From: Saccharopolyspora flava
GTDB lineage: Bacteria; Actinomycetota; Actinomycetes; Mycobacteriales; Pseudonocardiaceae
Length of the DNA: 64,000 bases
NCBI RefSeq assembly: GCF_900116135.1
Contig: NZ_FOZX01000008.1
Coordinates: 62,001 to 126,000, forward strand
Direction of reading: 5' to 3'
Position 1 is the stretch's first letter. Each line of letters begins with the position of its first letter. The notes under the pieces are model-generated. The model was not told the DNA's origin. It saw only the letters and a program-made list of their open reading frames with translations, and ran no database searches. Made by a program: the position numbers and the translations under genes. Positions 20,075-29,176 of the stretch are shown piece after piece.

Positions 20075-20761
20075 TCAAGCCCGTTCGCGGTCGGTGACGC
20101 GGGTTTCCTCGCGGCGCTGGACCGGGACCGGGCGGGGTCCCTTGGTGAGGTAGGGGTTGCCGAGCCTGGTGAGGAACAGCATCGGCGCGTACAGCGGCAC
20201 CACCGCGGCCAGCGCGGCGGCGGTGACCCCGGCGCGCACGACGTCGTTGGGGAACAGCGTCGCGGAGTCCAGGAACCGCCGGGACAGGTGCGCGGTGATC
20301 CACAGCAGCAGCACGAAGCCCACCATCCCGGCCAGCGCCGCGAGCATCGCGGGCCGGTAGCCGAGCCGTTCGGCGCCGAGCATCACCGCGACCCAGCCGA
20401 GCAGCGCGGGCAGCTGGCCGCGTTCGGTGGTGGCCGCCCAGAGCAGCCCGCCGAACAGGGCGAGCCCACCGCCGCTGCGCTGCCAGGTCTCGGTGACCCG
20501 CTCCGCCCAGCCGCCGCCGGTCATCCCGAAGCGGGCGGCGAGGTCGCCGAGCACGCCCAGCGCGCTCGGCGCGTCGTCCGGGTCGACGAACTGCCCGGCG
20601 ATCCACGCCAGCGCCCACAGCGACACGCAGCACGCGACGATCTGCTGCCACCGGGGCCGGTCCAACGCCACGAACACCAACCGCCGCAATCCCCGCACGA
20701 CACCCCAACCTTCCGCGACCGCCTCCGGTGCACCCCGACGACGACGGGGCCTCAACGACAA
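20075..20761 (-). CDS. Multi-pass membrane protein, unknown
   Basis: A 228-residue protein with about five hydrophobic segments (ACCVSLWALAWIAGQF, LALFGGLLWAA, LLGWVAVMLGAERL, MLAALAGMVGFVLLLWI, GVTAAALAAVVPLY). The termini are basic and charged. No family recognised. It converges closely on the previous gene (10 bases). Confidence 0.7.
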   Translation of the reverse strand: MSLRPRRRRGAPEAVAEGWGVVRGLRRLVFVALDRPRWQQIVACCVSLWALAWIAGQFVDPDDAPSALGVLGDLAARFGMTGGGWAERVTETWQRSGGGLALFGGLLWAATTERGQLPALLGWVAVMLGAERLGYRPAMLAALAGMVGFVLLLWITAHLSRRFLDSATLFPNDVVRAGVTAAALAAVVPLYAPMLFLTRLGNPYLTKGPRPVPVQRREETRVTDRERA

Positions 20762-20815
20762 TGGGCCACCGCGACGCCCGCGACCAACCTGTCTCCCTCG
20801 CTTGGGTGAAGGGGG

Positions 20816-21805
20816 TCAGAAGGTGGCGGGGACGCGGCAGTCGCGGGGAAGCGGGATCGGCAGGATCTGCGCCCCGTCGACGAGCCACTGCCCCCGGCCG
20901 GGCATCGCGACCAGGGCGCGCCCCTGCACGTCGGTCGACAAGCCCACGGGACCCGCGGTGAGCTGCGGCGTGGCGAAGGGCGTGCCCGCGGCGATCTTGC
21001 GTCCGGTGTCGGCGGCGTAGGTGGCGACCCGGGCGCGGTCGAGCGCCGTGCAGTCGGCCGGTTCCAGCACCGCGATGTCGCGGCCTGCTCCGGTGATCGC
21101 CAGCGGCGCGCAAGACCCGGTCGGAACCCGCTCCGCACCCTCCACAGTGGTCGGTTCGGGTCCGGTGAGCAGCAGTTCGGCAGGGCCGCCGCGCTCGGCG
21201 AGCAGCGCCAGCCTGCCGTCGCCGGACAGCGCCAGGTCGAGCACCCGCAGGCCCGGGGTCGGCAGGTCCCGGCGAGCGCCGCCCGCCCACACCACGACCC
21301 GGTCCCCGTCGGCGTAGGCGAGGCGGCCGCCGTTGGCGGTCAGCGCGCGCCCGTCGGCGGTCTCGGCGAGCTGCCGCTGCCCGCCCGCGGCGACCTCGAC
21401 CACCCGGCCACCGTCCGCAGTGGACACCGCGGCGTACACCCGGTCCGCGTCGCCGGCCAGGTCGGTCACCTCTCCCCCGTCGATCCGGGCCAGCTCGGTC
21501 CGCTCGCGGCCGGAGGTGACGTCGAACGAGGCGATCACTCCCCCGTTCACGGCGGCCAGGTAGTCGCCGGGACGCACGCTCACGGGCTGCGGCGTCGGCG
21601 TCTGGACGCTCACCGCGACGCCCGCGAACACCGCCACCACCGCGGCGGCGGCGACGATCAGGAACGTCGGTCTCCGGTACGGCGCGCGACGGCGCCGGGC
21701 GGCCGACAGCAGCGTGGGCAGCGCGTCCGGCGCCGGTTCGACGTCGGCGACCGCCCGCTGCAGCCGGGCGCGCACCAGCTCGGTGTCGCGATCGAGTTCG
21801 TTCAC
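20816..21805 (-). CDS. Probable anti-sigma factor or sigma-linked membrane protein
   Basis: A 329-residue single-pass protein. A cytoplasmic head of about 55 residues is followed by a transmembrane helix (PTFLIVAAAAVVAVFAGVAVSV) and a long outside domain of repeated beta strands (for example DLAGDADRVYAAV, LDLALSGDGRLALLA) that suggests a beta-propeller. GTG overlaps the sigma factor stop (GTGA), so the two are made together. It lacks the HxxxCxxC zinc motif of ZAS anti-sigma factors, so its role is inferred from context. Confidence 0.7.
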   Translation of the reverse strand: MNELDRDTELVRARLQRAVADVEPAPDALPTLLSAARRRRAPYRRPTFLIVAAAAVVAVFAGVAVSVQTPTPQPVSVRPGDYLAAVNGGVIASFDVTSGRERTELARIDGGEVTDLAGDADRVYAAVSTADGGRVVEVAAGGQRQLAETADGRALTANGGRLAYADGDRVVVWAGGARRDLPTPGLRVLDLALSGDGRLALLAERGGPAELLLTGPEPTTVEGAERVPTGSCAPLAITGAGRDIAVLEPADCTALDRARVATYAADTGRKIAAGTPFATPQLTAGPVGLSTDVQGRALVAMPGRGQWLVDGAQILPIPLPRDCRVPATF

Positions 21806-22293
21806 ACCCTCTCCCCCAGCAGTTCCGACAACCGCGCCACCCCGCGCGAGCAGTAGGACTTCACCGAGCCCTGGCTGCACCCCATCACCTCGGCGGTGCG
21901 GATCTCGCTCAGATCGGCGTAGTAGCGCAGCACGATCGCCTCCCGCTGCCTGCGCGGCAGCCGCGCGAGCGCCTGGGCGAGCACCGCGCGGTCGAGGCCG
22001 CGCCCGGTGTCGTCGGGCAGGCTGTCGTGCACGGCCAGCTTCGGCAGGTACTTGCGCGCCACGAGGCGTCGCCGCAGCGTCGACCGGGCCCGGTTGAGCA
22101 CCGCCTGCCGCAGGAAGGCCAAGGCCTTGTCGGGATCGCGCAACCGGGTTCGCGAGTCGAAGACGCGCAGGTAGGCGTCCTGCACGATGTCCTCGGCGGT
22201 GGCGCGGTCGTCCACCAGGAGCACGGCGATGCGCAGCAGGTGCGCGTAGTGCTCCTGGTAGAGGTCGGTCAGCTTGCTCGTCAGCTCGTCCAT
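21802..22293 (-). CDS. ECF-type sigma-70 factor
   Basis: A 163-residue sigma factor with region 2 (LLVDDRATAEDIVQDAYLRVF) and region 4 (LPRRQREAIVLRYYADLSEIRTAEVMGCSQGSVKSYCSRG). This resembles the SigE-family ECF factors common in Streptomyces. The ATG at 22293 is taken; an upstream in-frame start at MPATVRP is possible. Its target promoters are not known. The next gene downstream is its presumed regulator. Confidence 0.88.
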   Translation of the reverse strand: MDELTSKLTDLYQEHYAHLLRIAVLLVDDRATAEDIVQDAYLRVFDSRTRLRDPDKALAFLRQAVLNRARSTLRRRLVARKYLPKLAVHDSLPDDTGRGLDRAVLAQALARLPRRQREAIVLRYYADLSEIRTAEVMGCSQGSVKSYCSRGVARLSELLGERV

Positions 22294-22593
22294 GACCGCC
22301 GACCTGTCACCCGGCCGGACGGTCGCAGGCATTGCGATCGACACCGTCACATCTGTGCACGACGCCCGGGGCCCCCTCCTGGGTTGTGGCCGGATTTCGG
22401 TTGTGACCGAATCGGCAGCGATCAACGGCGGCGACTCTACCGACGCGCGGCCGTGTTGATCAGTCCGTCCGGCGCATTCACGCCACCGGCCCACACCGCT
22501 GCCCCGTCTTGCCGTCCCCCGCCCGCACCGGTAGGGCTGGTTCCGCCACTCGCACCGCCGAGCGGGGTGACCGTTCCTGAGAGAGGAGTCCGC
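22294..22593. other. Divergent intergenic region sigma factor/LLM gene
   Basis: 300 bases between divergent starts. No RNA or operator stands out; promoters for both genes are expected. Confidence 0.35.
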
Positions 22594-23418
22594 ATGAAGT
22601 TCGGTATTTCGACCTTCATCACCGATGAGGGCATCGCGCCCGTGGATCTCGGGAGGGCTTTGGAGGAGCGCGGTTTCGACGCGCTGTTCCTCGCCGAGCA
22701 CACCCACATCCCGGCCAGCCGCGAGTCGCCGTACCCGGGCGGCGGGGAGCTGCCGCGGATCTACTACCGGACGCTGGACCCCTTCGTGGCGCTGTCGGCG
22801 ATCGCGCCGGTCACCGAGAACCTGCTGCTGGCCACGGGTATCGCGCTGGTCGTCGAGCGCGATCCGATCACCACCGCCAAGGAGGTCGCCAGCCTCGACC
22901 TGATCTCGGGCGGCCGGGCGGTCTTCGGCGTCGGCGCGGGCTGGAACCGCGAGGAGATGCGCAACCACGGCACCGACCCGCGCACCCGCGGCAGGCTGAT
23001 GGACGAGCGGATCAAGGCGATGCGCGAGATCTGGACGCAGGAGACCGCCGAGTTCCACGGCGAGTTCGTCGACTTCGACCCGATCTACGCGTGGCCGAAG
23101 CCGGTGCAGGACCCGCACCCGCCGGTCTACATCGGGGGTGAGAGCGAGCGCTCGATCGCCCGGGTCGCCGAGTTCGGCGACGGCTGGCTGCCGCGCGGCG
23201 GCACCGAGAACCTCGGCGACCTCATCTCCCGGGTGCGCGACGAAGCGGGGAAACGGGTTCCGGTCACGCTGTTCGGCGCCGAGGACGACGCCGCGAAGCT
23301 CGCCCGCTACGCCGAGGACGGCGTGGATCGCGCGCTGCTGATGCTGCCGACGCTCCCGCGCGACGAGACGCTGCGCGCGCTCGACGAGCTGGCCGCGCTC
23401 ACCCGCGACGTCGGGTGA
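22594..23418 (+). CDS. LLM-class F420-dependent oxidoreductase
   Basis: A 274-residue luciferase-like (TIM barrel) oxidoreductase. Features: MKFGISTFITDEG start, LFLAEHTHIP, LLATGIALVVERDPITTAKEVASLD, GGRAVFGVGAGW and IGGESERSIARVAEFGDGW, typical of the Rv-type F420 group. It would use F420H2 or FMNH2 to reduce or oxidise a small substrate; the substrate cannot be read from the sequence. ATG with GAGAGGAG upstream. Confidence 0.9.
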   Translation: MKFGISTFITDEGIAPVDLGRALEERGFDALFLAEHTHIPASRESPYPGGGELPRIYYRTLDPFVALSAIAPVTENLLLATGIALVVERDPITTAKEVASLDLISGGRAVFGVGAGWNREEMRNHGTDPRTRGRLMDERIKAMREIWTQETAEFHGEFVDFDPIYAWPKPVQDPHPPVYIGGESERSIARVAEFGDGWLPRGGTENLGDLISRVRDEAGKRVPVTLFGAEDDAAKLARYAEDGVDRALLMLPTLPRDETLRALDELAALTRDVG

Positions 23419-23490
23419 GGACTTCACATCCTGATTACGCTGGTGAAACGGGCTGGACATTCCAGACGCGCGCGCCGATGCTCTAGAACT

Positions 23491-23515
23491 GCTGTGCACA
23501 CGCGTCTCGCACAGC
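23491..23515. promoter_or_regulatory. Inverted repeat before cstA
   Basis: GCTGTGC and GCACAGC are separated by 11 bases and end 20 bases before the cstA start. The half sites (TGTGC/GCACA) resemble a loose CRP-type operator. It could also be a hairpin in the leader next to the ribosome binding site. Confidence 0.4.
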
Positions 23516-23534
23516 AGGATTGGAGTCCGAGACG

Positions 23535-25718
23535 GTGGCTACGACAACGGCCCCGAGCGGTGGTTCGGCTCGGAAGCGCAGAATGAGTGCCAAGGAAATC
23601 GTGGTCTGGGTGCTGGTCGCGCTCGTCGGCGCGGTCAGCTGGGGCGTGATCGCGCTGGTGCGCGGTGAGGAGATCTCGGCCGCCTGGCTGGTCTTCGCGG
23701 CGCTGGCCTCCTACGCCATCGCCTACCGCTTCTACGCGCGGTTCATCGCCAAGCGGGTCCTGGGGACCGACGACGAGCGGGCGACTCCGGCCGAGCGGCT
23801 CAACAACGGTGCCGACTTCCACCCGACCGACCGGCGGGTGCTGTTCGGTCACCACTTCGCCGCGATCGCCGGTGCCGGCCCGCTGGTGGGTCCGGTGCTG
23901 GCCGCGCAGATGGGATATCTGCCCGGCACGATCTGGATCATCCTCGGCGTCATCTTCGCCGGTGCGGTGCAGGACATGGTGGTGCTGTTCTTCTCCACCC
24001 GCCGCAACGGCCGCAGCCTGGGCCAGATGGCCCGCGAGGAGATCGGCCCGGTGGGCGGCGTGGCGGCGCTGATCGCCGTGCTCGCCATCATGATCATCCT
24101 GCTGGCGGTGCTGGCGCTGGTCGTGGTGGGTGCACTGAAGGGGTCGCCGTGGGGCGCGTTCTCCATCGGCATGACTATCCCGATCGCCCTGTTCATGGGC
24201 TTCTACCTGCGCTACCTACGGCCGGGCAAGATCGTCGAGGTGTCGGTGATCGGCATCGTGCTGCTGCTGGCCGCGATCGCCGGCGGCAGCTGGGTGGCCG
24301 AGTCCGGGATGGCGGAGTTCTTCACCCTCACCGGCAACGAGGTCACCTTCGCGCTGATCATCTACGGTTTCATCGCCTCGGTGCTGCCGGTGTGGATGCT
24401 GCTGGCGCCGCGCGACTACCTGAGCACCTTCATGAAGGTCGGCGTCATCGTGCTGCTGGCGGCGTCGATCCTGATCGCGATGCCGGCGATGCAGACCGCG
24501 GCGGTCACCGACTTCGCGCTCAACGGCAAGGGCCCGGTGTTCTCCGGTGCGCTGTTCCCGTTCGTGTTCATCACGATCGCCTGCGGCGCCCTGTCCGGGT
24601 TCCACGCGCTGATCTCGTCGGGCACGACGCCGAAGATGATCGAGAAGGAATCGCAGATCCGGGTCATCGGCTACGGCGGCATGCTCACCGAGTCGTTCGT
24701 GGCGATCATGGCGCTGGCCGCGGCCTGCATCATCGATCCGGGCATCTACTTCGCGATGAACATGCCCGCCAACGCGCTCGGCGAGACGGTGCAGTCGGCG
24801 TCGCAGGCGGTGGCCGGCATCGGCTTCCACGTCACCCCCGAGCAGCTGTCGGCGGCCGCCGCGGCCGTCGAGGAGGAGACCCTGGTGGGCCGCAGCGGCG
24901 GTGCACCGACCCTGGCGCTGGGCCTGTCCGAGGTGTTCTCGCAGGTCATCGGCGGGGACGCGATGAAGGCGTTCTGGTACCACTTCGCGGTGATGTTCGA
25001 GGCGCTGTTCATCCTGACCACTGTGGACGCCGGGACCCGAGTGGGCCGGTTCATGCTGCAGGACACCGTCGGCAACGTGTGGAAGCGCTTCGGCGACGTC
25101 AGCTGGAAGCCGGGCAACTGGCTGGCCAGCGCGATCATCGTGGGCGCCTGGGGCTACTTCCTGTGGGCGGGCGTGAACGACCCGCTGGGCGGCATCAACC
25201 AGCTGTTCCCGCTGTTCGGCATCGCCAACCAGCTGCTGGCGGCGGTGGCGCTCGCGGTGGCCACGACCCTGCTGATCAAGGCGGGCAAGGCGAAGTACGC
25301 GTGGGTGACGCTGGTCCCGCTGGCCTGGGACGCGGCGGTGACGCTGACCGCGAGCTGGCAGAAGATCTTCTCCTCCGACGCCAAGATCGGGTTCTTCGCG
25401 CAGCGCGCGTCCTACCAGGCGGCGCTGGACGCCGGGCAGACCAGCAAGGGCACGGCCTCCACCGTGGAGGAGATGCAGAAGGTGGTGGTCAACTCCACTG
25501 TGGACGGCGTGCTGAGCGTGCTGTTCGCGGTGCTGATCATCATCGTGCTGGTGGACGCGGTGCGCGTCTGGATCAAGGCGCTGCGCACCACCGAGCCGCT
25601 GCCCAGCACCGAGGCCGAGTACGTCCGCTCGGAGCTGTGGGCGCCCGCGGGCCTCGTCCCGACGGCCGAGGAGCGCCGGAAGCAGAAGGAGCTCGCGTCC
25701 TCCGGGAGCGGCAGTTGA
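23535..25718 (+). CDS. cstA: CstA-family carbon starvation protein (pyruvate/peptide transporter)
   Basis: A 727-residue membrane protein of the CstA/BtsT family, with about 16-18 hydrophobic segments. Family words include FGHHFAAIAGAGPLVGPVLAAQMGYLPG, GFHALISSGTTPKMI and WYHFAVMFEALFILTTVDAGTRVGRFM. CstA and BtsT of E. coli import pyruvate, and CstA also peptides. The GTG at 23535 has GGAG 9 bases upstream; a TTG at 23520 is an alternative. The stop overlaps the next start, so it is coupled to the YbdD-type gene. Confidence 0.93.
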   Translation: MATTTAPSGGSARKRRMSAKEIVVWVLVALVGAVSWGVIALVRGEEISAAWLVFAALASYAIAYRFYARFIAKRVLGTDDERATPAERLNNGADFHPTDRRVLFGHHFAAIAGAGPLVGPVLAAQMGYLPGTIWIILGVIFAGAVQDMVVLFFSTRRNGRSLGQMAREEIGPVGGVAALIAVLAIMIILLAVLALVVVGALKGSPWGAFSIGMTIPIALFMGFYLRYLRPGKIVEVSVIGIVLLLAAIAGGSWVAESGMAEFFTLTGNEVTFALIIYGFIASVLPVWMLLAPRDYLSTFMKVGVIVLLAASILIAMPAMQTAAVTDFALNGKGPVFSGALFPFVFITIACGALSGFHALISSGTTPKMIEKESQIRVIGYGGMLTESFVAIMALAAACIIDPGIYFAMNMPANALGETVQSASQAVAGIGFHVTPEQLSAAAAAVEEETLVGRSGGAPTLALGLSEVFSQVIGGDAMKAFWYHFAVMFEALFILTTVDAGTRVGRFMLQDTVGNVWKRFGDVSWKPGNWLASAIIVGAWGYFLWAGVNDPLGGINQLFPLFGIANQLLAAVALAVATTLLIKAGKAKYAWVTLVPLAWDAAVTLTASWQKIFSSDAKIGFFAQRASYQAALDAGQTSKGTASTVEEMQKVVVNSTVDGVLSVLFAVLIIIVLVDAVRVWIKALRTTEPLPSTEAEYVRSELWAPAGLVPTAEERRKQKELASSGSGS

Positions 25719-25921
25719 CCGGGACGACCCTGACCAGGCTGCGCGGATCCGTCCGCGCGGCCTGGCAGATCGTGCGCGGCGTGGTGGGCGAGACGGCCTA
25801 CGAGACCTACCTCGAACACCACCGCACGCACCACCCCGGCCGGACGCCGATGTCCGAACGCGAGTTCTGGAAGGCCCACATCGACAAACAGGACACCAAC
25901 CCCGGGTCCCGCTGCTGTTGA
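25715..25921 (+). CDS. YbdD/YjiX family small protein
   Basis: A 68-residue protein with the YbdD pattern: VRGVVGETAYETYLEHHRTHHPGRTPMSEREFWKAH. It begins at a TTG that overlaps the cstA stop (TTGA), with GGGAG ahead. YbdD-like genes are constant partners of cstA/btsT and are needed for transport activity in some bacteria. The gene ends two bases before the palindrome at 25923. Confidence 0.88.
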   Translation: MTGTTLTRLRGSVRAAWQIVRGVVGETAYETYLEHHRTHHPGRTPMSEREFWKAHIDKQDTNPGSRCC

Positions 25922-25922
25922 T

Positions 25923-25958
25923 GGGTGGGGACAGTTTTCATGAAAACTGTCCCCACCC
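25923..25958. repeat. 36-bp perfect palindrome, core AGTTTTCATGAAAACT
   Basis: A perfect 36-bp palindrome lies between the convergent YbdD-type and TetR genes. The central AGTTTTCATGAAAACT is flanked by GGGTGGGGAC arms. The same core occurs at 41447-41512 (twice) and 52284-52331, each time between convergent genes. It probably works as a bidirectional terminator. Confidence 0.85.
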
Positions 25959-25966
25959 CCAGGAAC

Positions 25967-26590
25967 TCAGAGGTCGGAGGTTTCCGCGGAAACCTCCGGC
26001 CTCTTCCTCGTTCCGGCCAGCACCACGTCGACGAGATCGACGACGTGGTCGCCGTTCTGGGAGTCGAGCAGGTGCGCGGGCGTGGTGTGCACGTGGTTGG
26101 TGACCGCGCCCGCCACCAGGTCGGCGACCAGGGCGACCGAGGTGTCCGGCGGCAGCTCGCCGCGGTTGATGCCGCGGCGGACGATCGCGCGCGTGGCGCG
26201 GATGTGCTCCGGGTAGGGGTCCTCGGCGAACGCCTCGGCCAGCCGAGGCGAGAACGTGGCGTCCACGCTCAGCCGGAAGATCAGCACGCCCTCGTCGGTG
26301 CGCAGGTAGTCGCGCCAGCCGCGGGCGAAGGCCAGCAGGTCCTCGCGCAGCGAACCGGTGTCGATCTCGGCGATGAACCCGGCGCGCTCGCGCACCGCCG
26401 CGACCAGCAGCGCGGCCTTGTCCGGCCAGCGCAGGTACAGCGAGCCCTTGCCGATGCCGGAGCGGCGGGCGACCTCGTCGAGGGAGAACCCGCTCCAGCC
26501 GCGCTCGGCGTAGACGGTCCGCGCGGCGGCCAGCGCGCGCTGCTCGACCCCGGGATCGCGGGGTCGCCCCGATCGCTGCGCCTTCGCCAC
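25967..26590 (-). CDS. TetR-family transcriptional regulator
   Basis: A 207-residue repressor type protein. The N-terminal helix-turn-helix is clear: ARTVYAERGWSGFSLDEVARRSGIGKGSLYLRWPDKAALL; the C-terminal ligand domain is variable. GTG at 26590 is chosen because AGGA lies 7 bases upstream. It is divergent from the pobA gene (120 bases between), so control of pobA is plausible but unproven. Confidence 0.88.
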   Translation of the reverse strand: MAKAQRSGRPRDPGVEQRALAAARTVYAERGWSGFSLDEVARRSGIGKGSLYLRWPDKAALLVAAVRERAGFIAEIDTGSLREDLLAFARGWRDYLRTDEGVLIFRLSVDATFSPRLAEAFAEDPYPEHIRATRAIVRRGINRGELPPDTSVALVADLVAGAVTNHVHTTPAHLLDSQNGDHVVDLVDVVLAGTRKRPEVSAETSDL

Positions 26591-26710
26591 GCGCACATCC
26601 TGGCATCCGCCGGTCCGGTTTCCGTCCAGCGGTAGCGGAGGCATCGTGCGAGGGGGTCTCGGATCCGACAGTGTTGCTCGTCAGTGCTCCCGGAGAAGTG
26701 AGGCCGTGCT

Positions 26711-27883
26711 GTGCGTACTCAGGTCGCGATCGTCGGCGGTGGTCCCGCCGGTCTGCTGCTGTCCCACCTGCTGCACCTGCAGGGCATCGACTCGGTGGTG
26801 CTGGAGCGGCGCAGTCAGGAGTACGTCCAGCAGCGGGTCCGCGCGGGAGTGCTGGAGCAGGGCACCGTCGACCTGCTGCGGGAGGTCGGCGTCGGCGAGC
26901 GGATGCTGCGCGAGGGCGACCGGCACGAGGGCGTGCACCTGCAGTTCGACGAGGAGCGGCTGCACATCCCGTTCACCGAGCTCACCGGCCGCGCGATCAC
27001 CGTGTACGGGCAGCAGGAGGTCGTCAAGGACTTCAACGAGCGGCGCCGCGCCGACGGCGGGCAGGTGCTGTTCGAGGTCGGCGACGTCGCCGTGCACGAC
27101 GTCACCACCGACAGCCCGAGCGTGACCTTCACCCACGACGGGCGGGCGCAGGTGCTGCACGCGGACTTCGTCGCCGGCTGCGACGGGTTCCACGGCGTGT
27201 GCCGCGACGTCATCCCGCCGGACGTGCGGCGGGTCTACGAGCGCGTGTACCCGTTCGGCTGGCTGGGGATCCTGGCCGAGGTGGCGCCCTCCACCGACGA
27301 GCTGATCTACGCCAACAACGAGCGCGGGTTCGCCCTGCACAGCATGCGCTCGTCCACGATCAGCCGCTTCTACCTGCAGTGCGCCCCCGACGAGCAGCTC
27401 GGCGAGTGGTCCGACGAGCGGATCTGGGACGAGCTGCGCACCCGGCTGGCCGCGCCGGGCTGGAAGTTGCAGGAGGGGCCGATCATCGACCGCTCGGTGA
27501 CGGCGATGCGCAGCTTCGTGGCCGAGCCGCTGCGCCACGGCAGGCTGTTCCTGGCCGGGGACTCGGCGCACATCGTGCCGCCGACGGGCGCGAAGGGCCT
27601 GAACCTCGCGGTGGCCGACGTGGACCGGCTGGCGGAGGCGCTGGTCGACCGCTACCGCACGGGCAGCGAGGCCGGCCTGGACGAGTACTCGGCGAAGTGC
27701 CTGGAGCGGGTCTGGCGGGTGCAGCACTTCTCGTGGTGGATGACGTCGCTGACGCACCGCTTCGACGGTCCCGACCAGGCCTTCGACCGCCGCCTGCAGC
27801 GCTCCCAGTTCGACTACCTCCGCTCCTCGCAGGCCTCGGCGACGACCCTCGCGGAGAACTACGTCGGCATGCCGCTGCGCTGA
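26711..27883 (+). CDS. pobA: 4-hydroxybenzoate 3-monooxygenase
   Basis: A 390-residue FAD enzyme that hydroxylates 4-hydroxybenzoate to protocatechuate with NAD(P)H. FAD-binding GGGPAGLLLSHLL at the N-terminus, GCDGFHGVCR in the middle (the DG motif) and GDSAHIVPPTGAKGLNLAVADV near residue 285 (the GD motif) define the family. GTG start. Further protocatechuate genes are not in this window, so it is an isolated pathway gene here. Confidence 0.93.
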   Translation: MRTQVAIVGGGPAGLLLSHLLHLQGIDSVVLERRSQEYVQQRVRAGVLEQGTVDLLREVGVGERMLREGDRHEGVHLQFDEERLHIPFTELTGRAITVYGQQEVVKDFNERRRADGGQVLFEVGDVAVHDVTTDSPSVTFTHDGRAQVLHADFVAGCDGFHGVCRDVIPPDVRRVYERVYPFGWLGILAEVAPSTDELIYANNERGFALHSMRSSTISRFYLQCAPDEQLGEWSDERIWDELRTRLAAPGWKLQEGPIIDRSVTAMRSFVAEPLRHGRLFLAGDSAHIVPPTGAKGLNLAVADVDRLAEALVDRYRTGSEAGLDEYSAKCLERVWRVQHFSWWMTSLTHRFDGPDQAFDRRLQRSQFDYLRSSQASATTLAENYVGMPLR

Positions 27884-27902
27884 CCGCTCCCGCCCCGGGT
27901 GA

Positions 27903-27969
27903 CCGGAATACGGCGGTATTCCGGCACCCGATTACCGCCGTAATCCGGCACCCGATTACGGCGGTAATC
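27903..27969. repeat. Tandem 24-nt array of ATTAC/GTAAT palindromes
   Basis: Three palindromic units start at 27906, 27930 and 27954, exactly 24 bases apart. Each has six-base arms (GAATAC or GATTAC with its complement) around GGCG or CGCC. The orientation of the centre alternates (GGCG, CGCC, GGCG). The architecture matches the array at 8031-8120, although the central bases differ. It lies upstream of the methyltransferase gene. Confidence 0.8.
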
Positions 27970-28026
27970 CGCGTCGAACGCCGGGACCCGGAAAACCGGT
28001 TTCGGTCGGCTCCCCGGTGCGCAAGC

Positions 28027-28731
28027 ATGGCCCACGTGGATTTCGAGACGTTTGACGCGCGGGGGTACCGGACGGTCGATGTCCGGACCGGGTACGGCGA
28101 GTGGGTCGCCCACTACGAGAACACCGTCGAGGACGTGATGGACCTGGCGCTGCTGGAGCGCCTGGCCGAACCGTCGTGGCCGGAGATCGGGCGGGCGGCC
28201 GATCTCGGCTGCGGCACCGGCCGCACCGGGCAGTGGCTGCGGGACCGGGGCGTGCGGCACGTCGACGGCGTCGACGTCACCCCGGAGATGCTGGACCTGG
28301 CCCGCCGCAGAGGCGCCCACGAGCAGCTGCTGGAGGCCGACGCCTCGGCGACCGGACTGCCCGGTGAGTCCTACGACCTGGTGATCTGCTCGCTGATCGA
28401 CGAGCACCTGCCGGACCTGCGCCCGCTCTACGCCGAAGCGCACCGCCTGGCCACCCCGGGAGCGGCGTTCGTGCTGGTCACCTACCACCCGCACTTCATC
28501 ATGACCTCCGGCATGCCCACCCACTACACCAACGCCGACGGCGAGCCGGTCGCGATCGCCACCCACGTCCACCTGATCAGCGACCACGTCGCGGCGGGCG
28601 TCGGCGCGGGCTGGCGCCTGGCGGAGCTGCACGAGAACGTCATCGACGACGACTGGCTGCGCATCAAGCCCAAGTGGGAGCGCTTCCGCAACCACCCCTT
28701 CTCAGCCGCCTACACCTGGCGCAAGAACTAG
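28027..28731 (+). CDS. SAM-dependent methyltransferase
   Basis: A 234-residue class I methyltransferase. Motif I is AADLGCGTGRTGQWL near residue 58, with VDVTPEMLDLARRRG after it and YDLVICSLIDEHLPDL as motif IV. It belongs to the Methyltransf_11/25 group; the substrate is unknown. ATG at 28027; no strong Shine-Dalgarno, and the region in front holds the tandem array. Confidence 0.85.
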   Translation: MAHVDFETFDARGYRTVDVRTGYGEWVAHYENTVEDVMDLALLERLAEPSWPEIGRAADLGCGTGRTGQWLRDRGVRHVDGVDVTPEMLDLARRRGAHEQLLEADASATGLPGESYDLVICSLIDEHLPDLRPLYAEAHRLATPGAAFVLVTYHPHFIMTSGMPTHYTNADGEPVAIATHVHLISDHVAAGVGAGWRLAELHENVIDDDWLRIKPKWERFRNHPFSAAYTWRKN

Positions 28732-28949
28732 CCCGCGTGTCCGGTGTGGTCCCGGGCCGAGGTGTGTAAGCTGGGCTGCGGTCGTTGTTTTTCTGGGTTC
28801 GTGTTCGCGCACGCTCGCAGGATTGTGATGCGAGCGAGCTGCTGTCCCCCCTGGTTGCAGTTGGAATAGCCGCCGTTCGAGATCTCCGGCCCGGGCTCCC
28901 GCGCGGTGCGGGCGCCCGTCACACGCTCCAACTCCCAGGAGGAGAAGAC
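28732..28949 (+). promoter_or_regulatory. Long leader of the cold-shock gene
   Basis: The 218 bases before the cold-shock gene hold no gene. TGTAAGCT near 28765 could be a -10 element, which would give a 5' leader of about 175 bases. Long structured leaders are usual for csp genes. The strong AGGAGGAGA just before the start fits high expression. Confidence 0.45.
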
Positions 28950-29150
28950 ATGGCACAGGGAACCGTGAAGTGGTTCAACGCTGAAAAGGGCTTCGGCTTC
29001 ATCGCCCCGAACGACGGTGGCCCGGACGTGTTCGTCCACTACTCGGCCATCGACGCCAGCGGCTTCCGCAGCCTCGAGGAGGACCAGCAGGTCACCTTCG
29101 AGGTCACCCAGGGCCCGAAGGGCCCGCAGGCCAGCTCGGTCCGCGTCTGA
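28950..29150 (+). CDS. Cold-shock protein (CspA family)
   Basis: A 66-residue single-domain cold-shock protein with the RNA-binding motifs KGFGFI (RNP1) and DVFVHYSAI (RNP2). It binds single-stranded RNA and DNA and acts as an RNA chaperone. AGGAGGAGA lies 6 bases before the ATG. A hairpin at 29177-29212 follows. Confidence 0.96.
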   Translation: MAQGTVKWFNAEKGFGFIAPNDGGPDVFVHYSAIDASGFRSLEEDQQVTFEVTQGPKGPQASSVRV

Positions 29151-29176
29151 GCCTCGTTCCTGATCTAGCAGGAACC

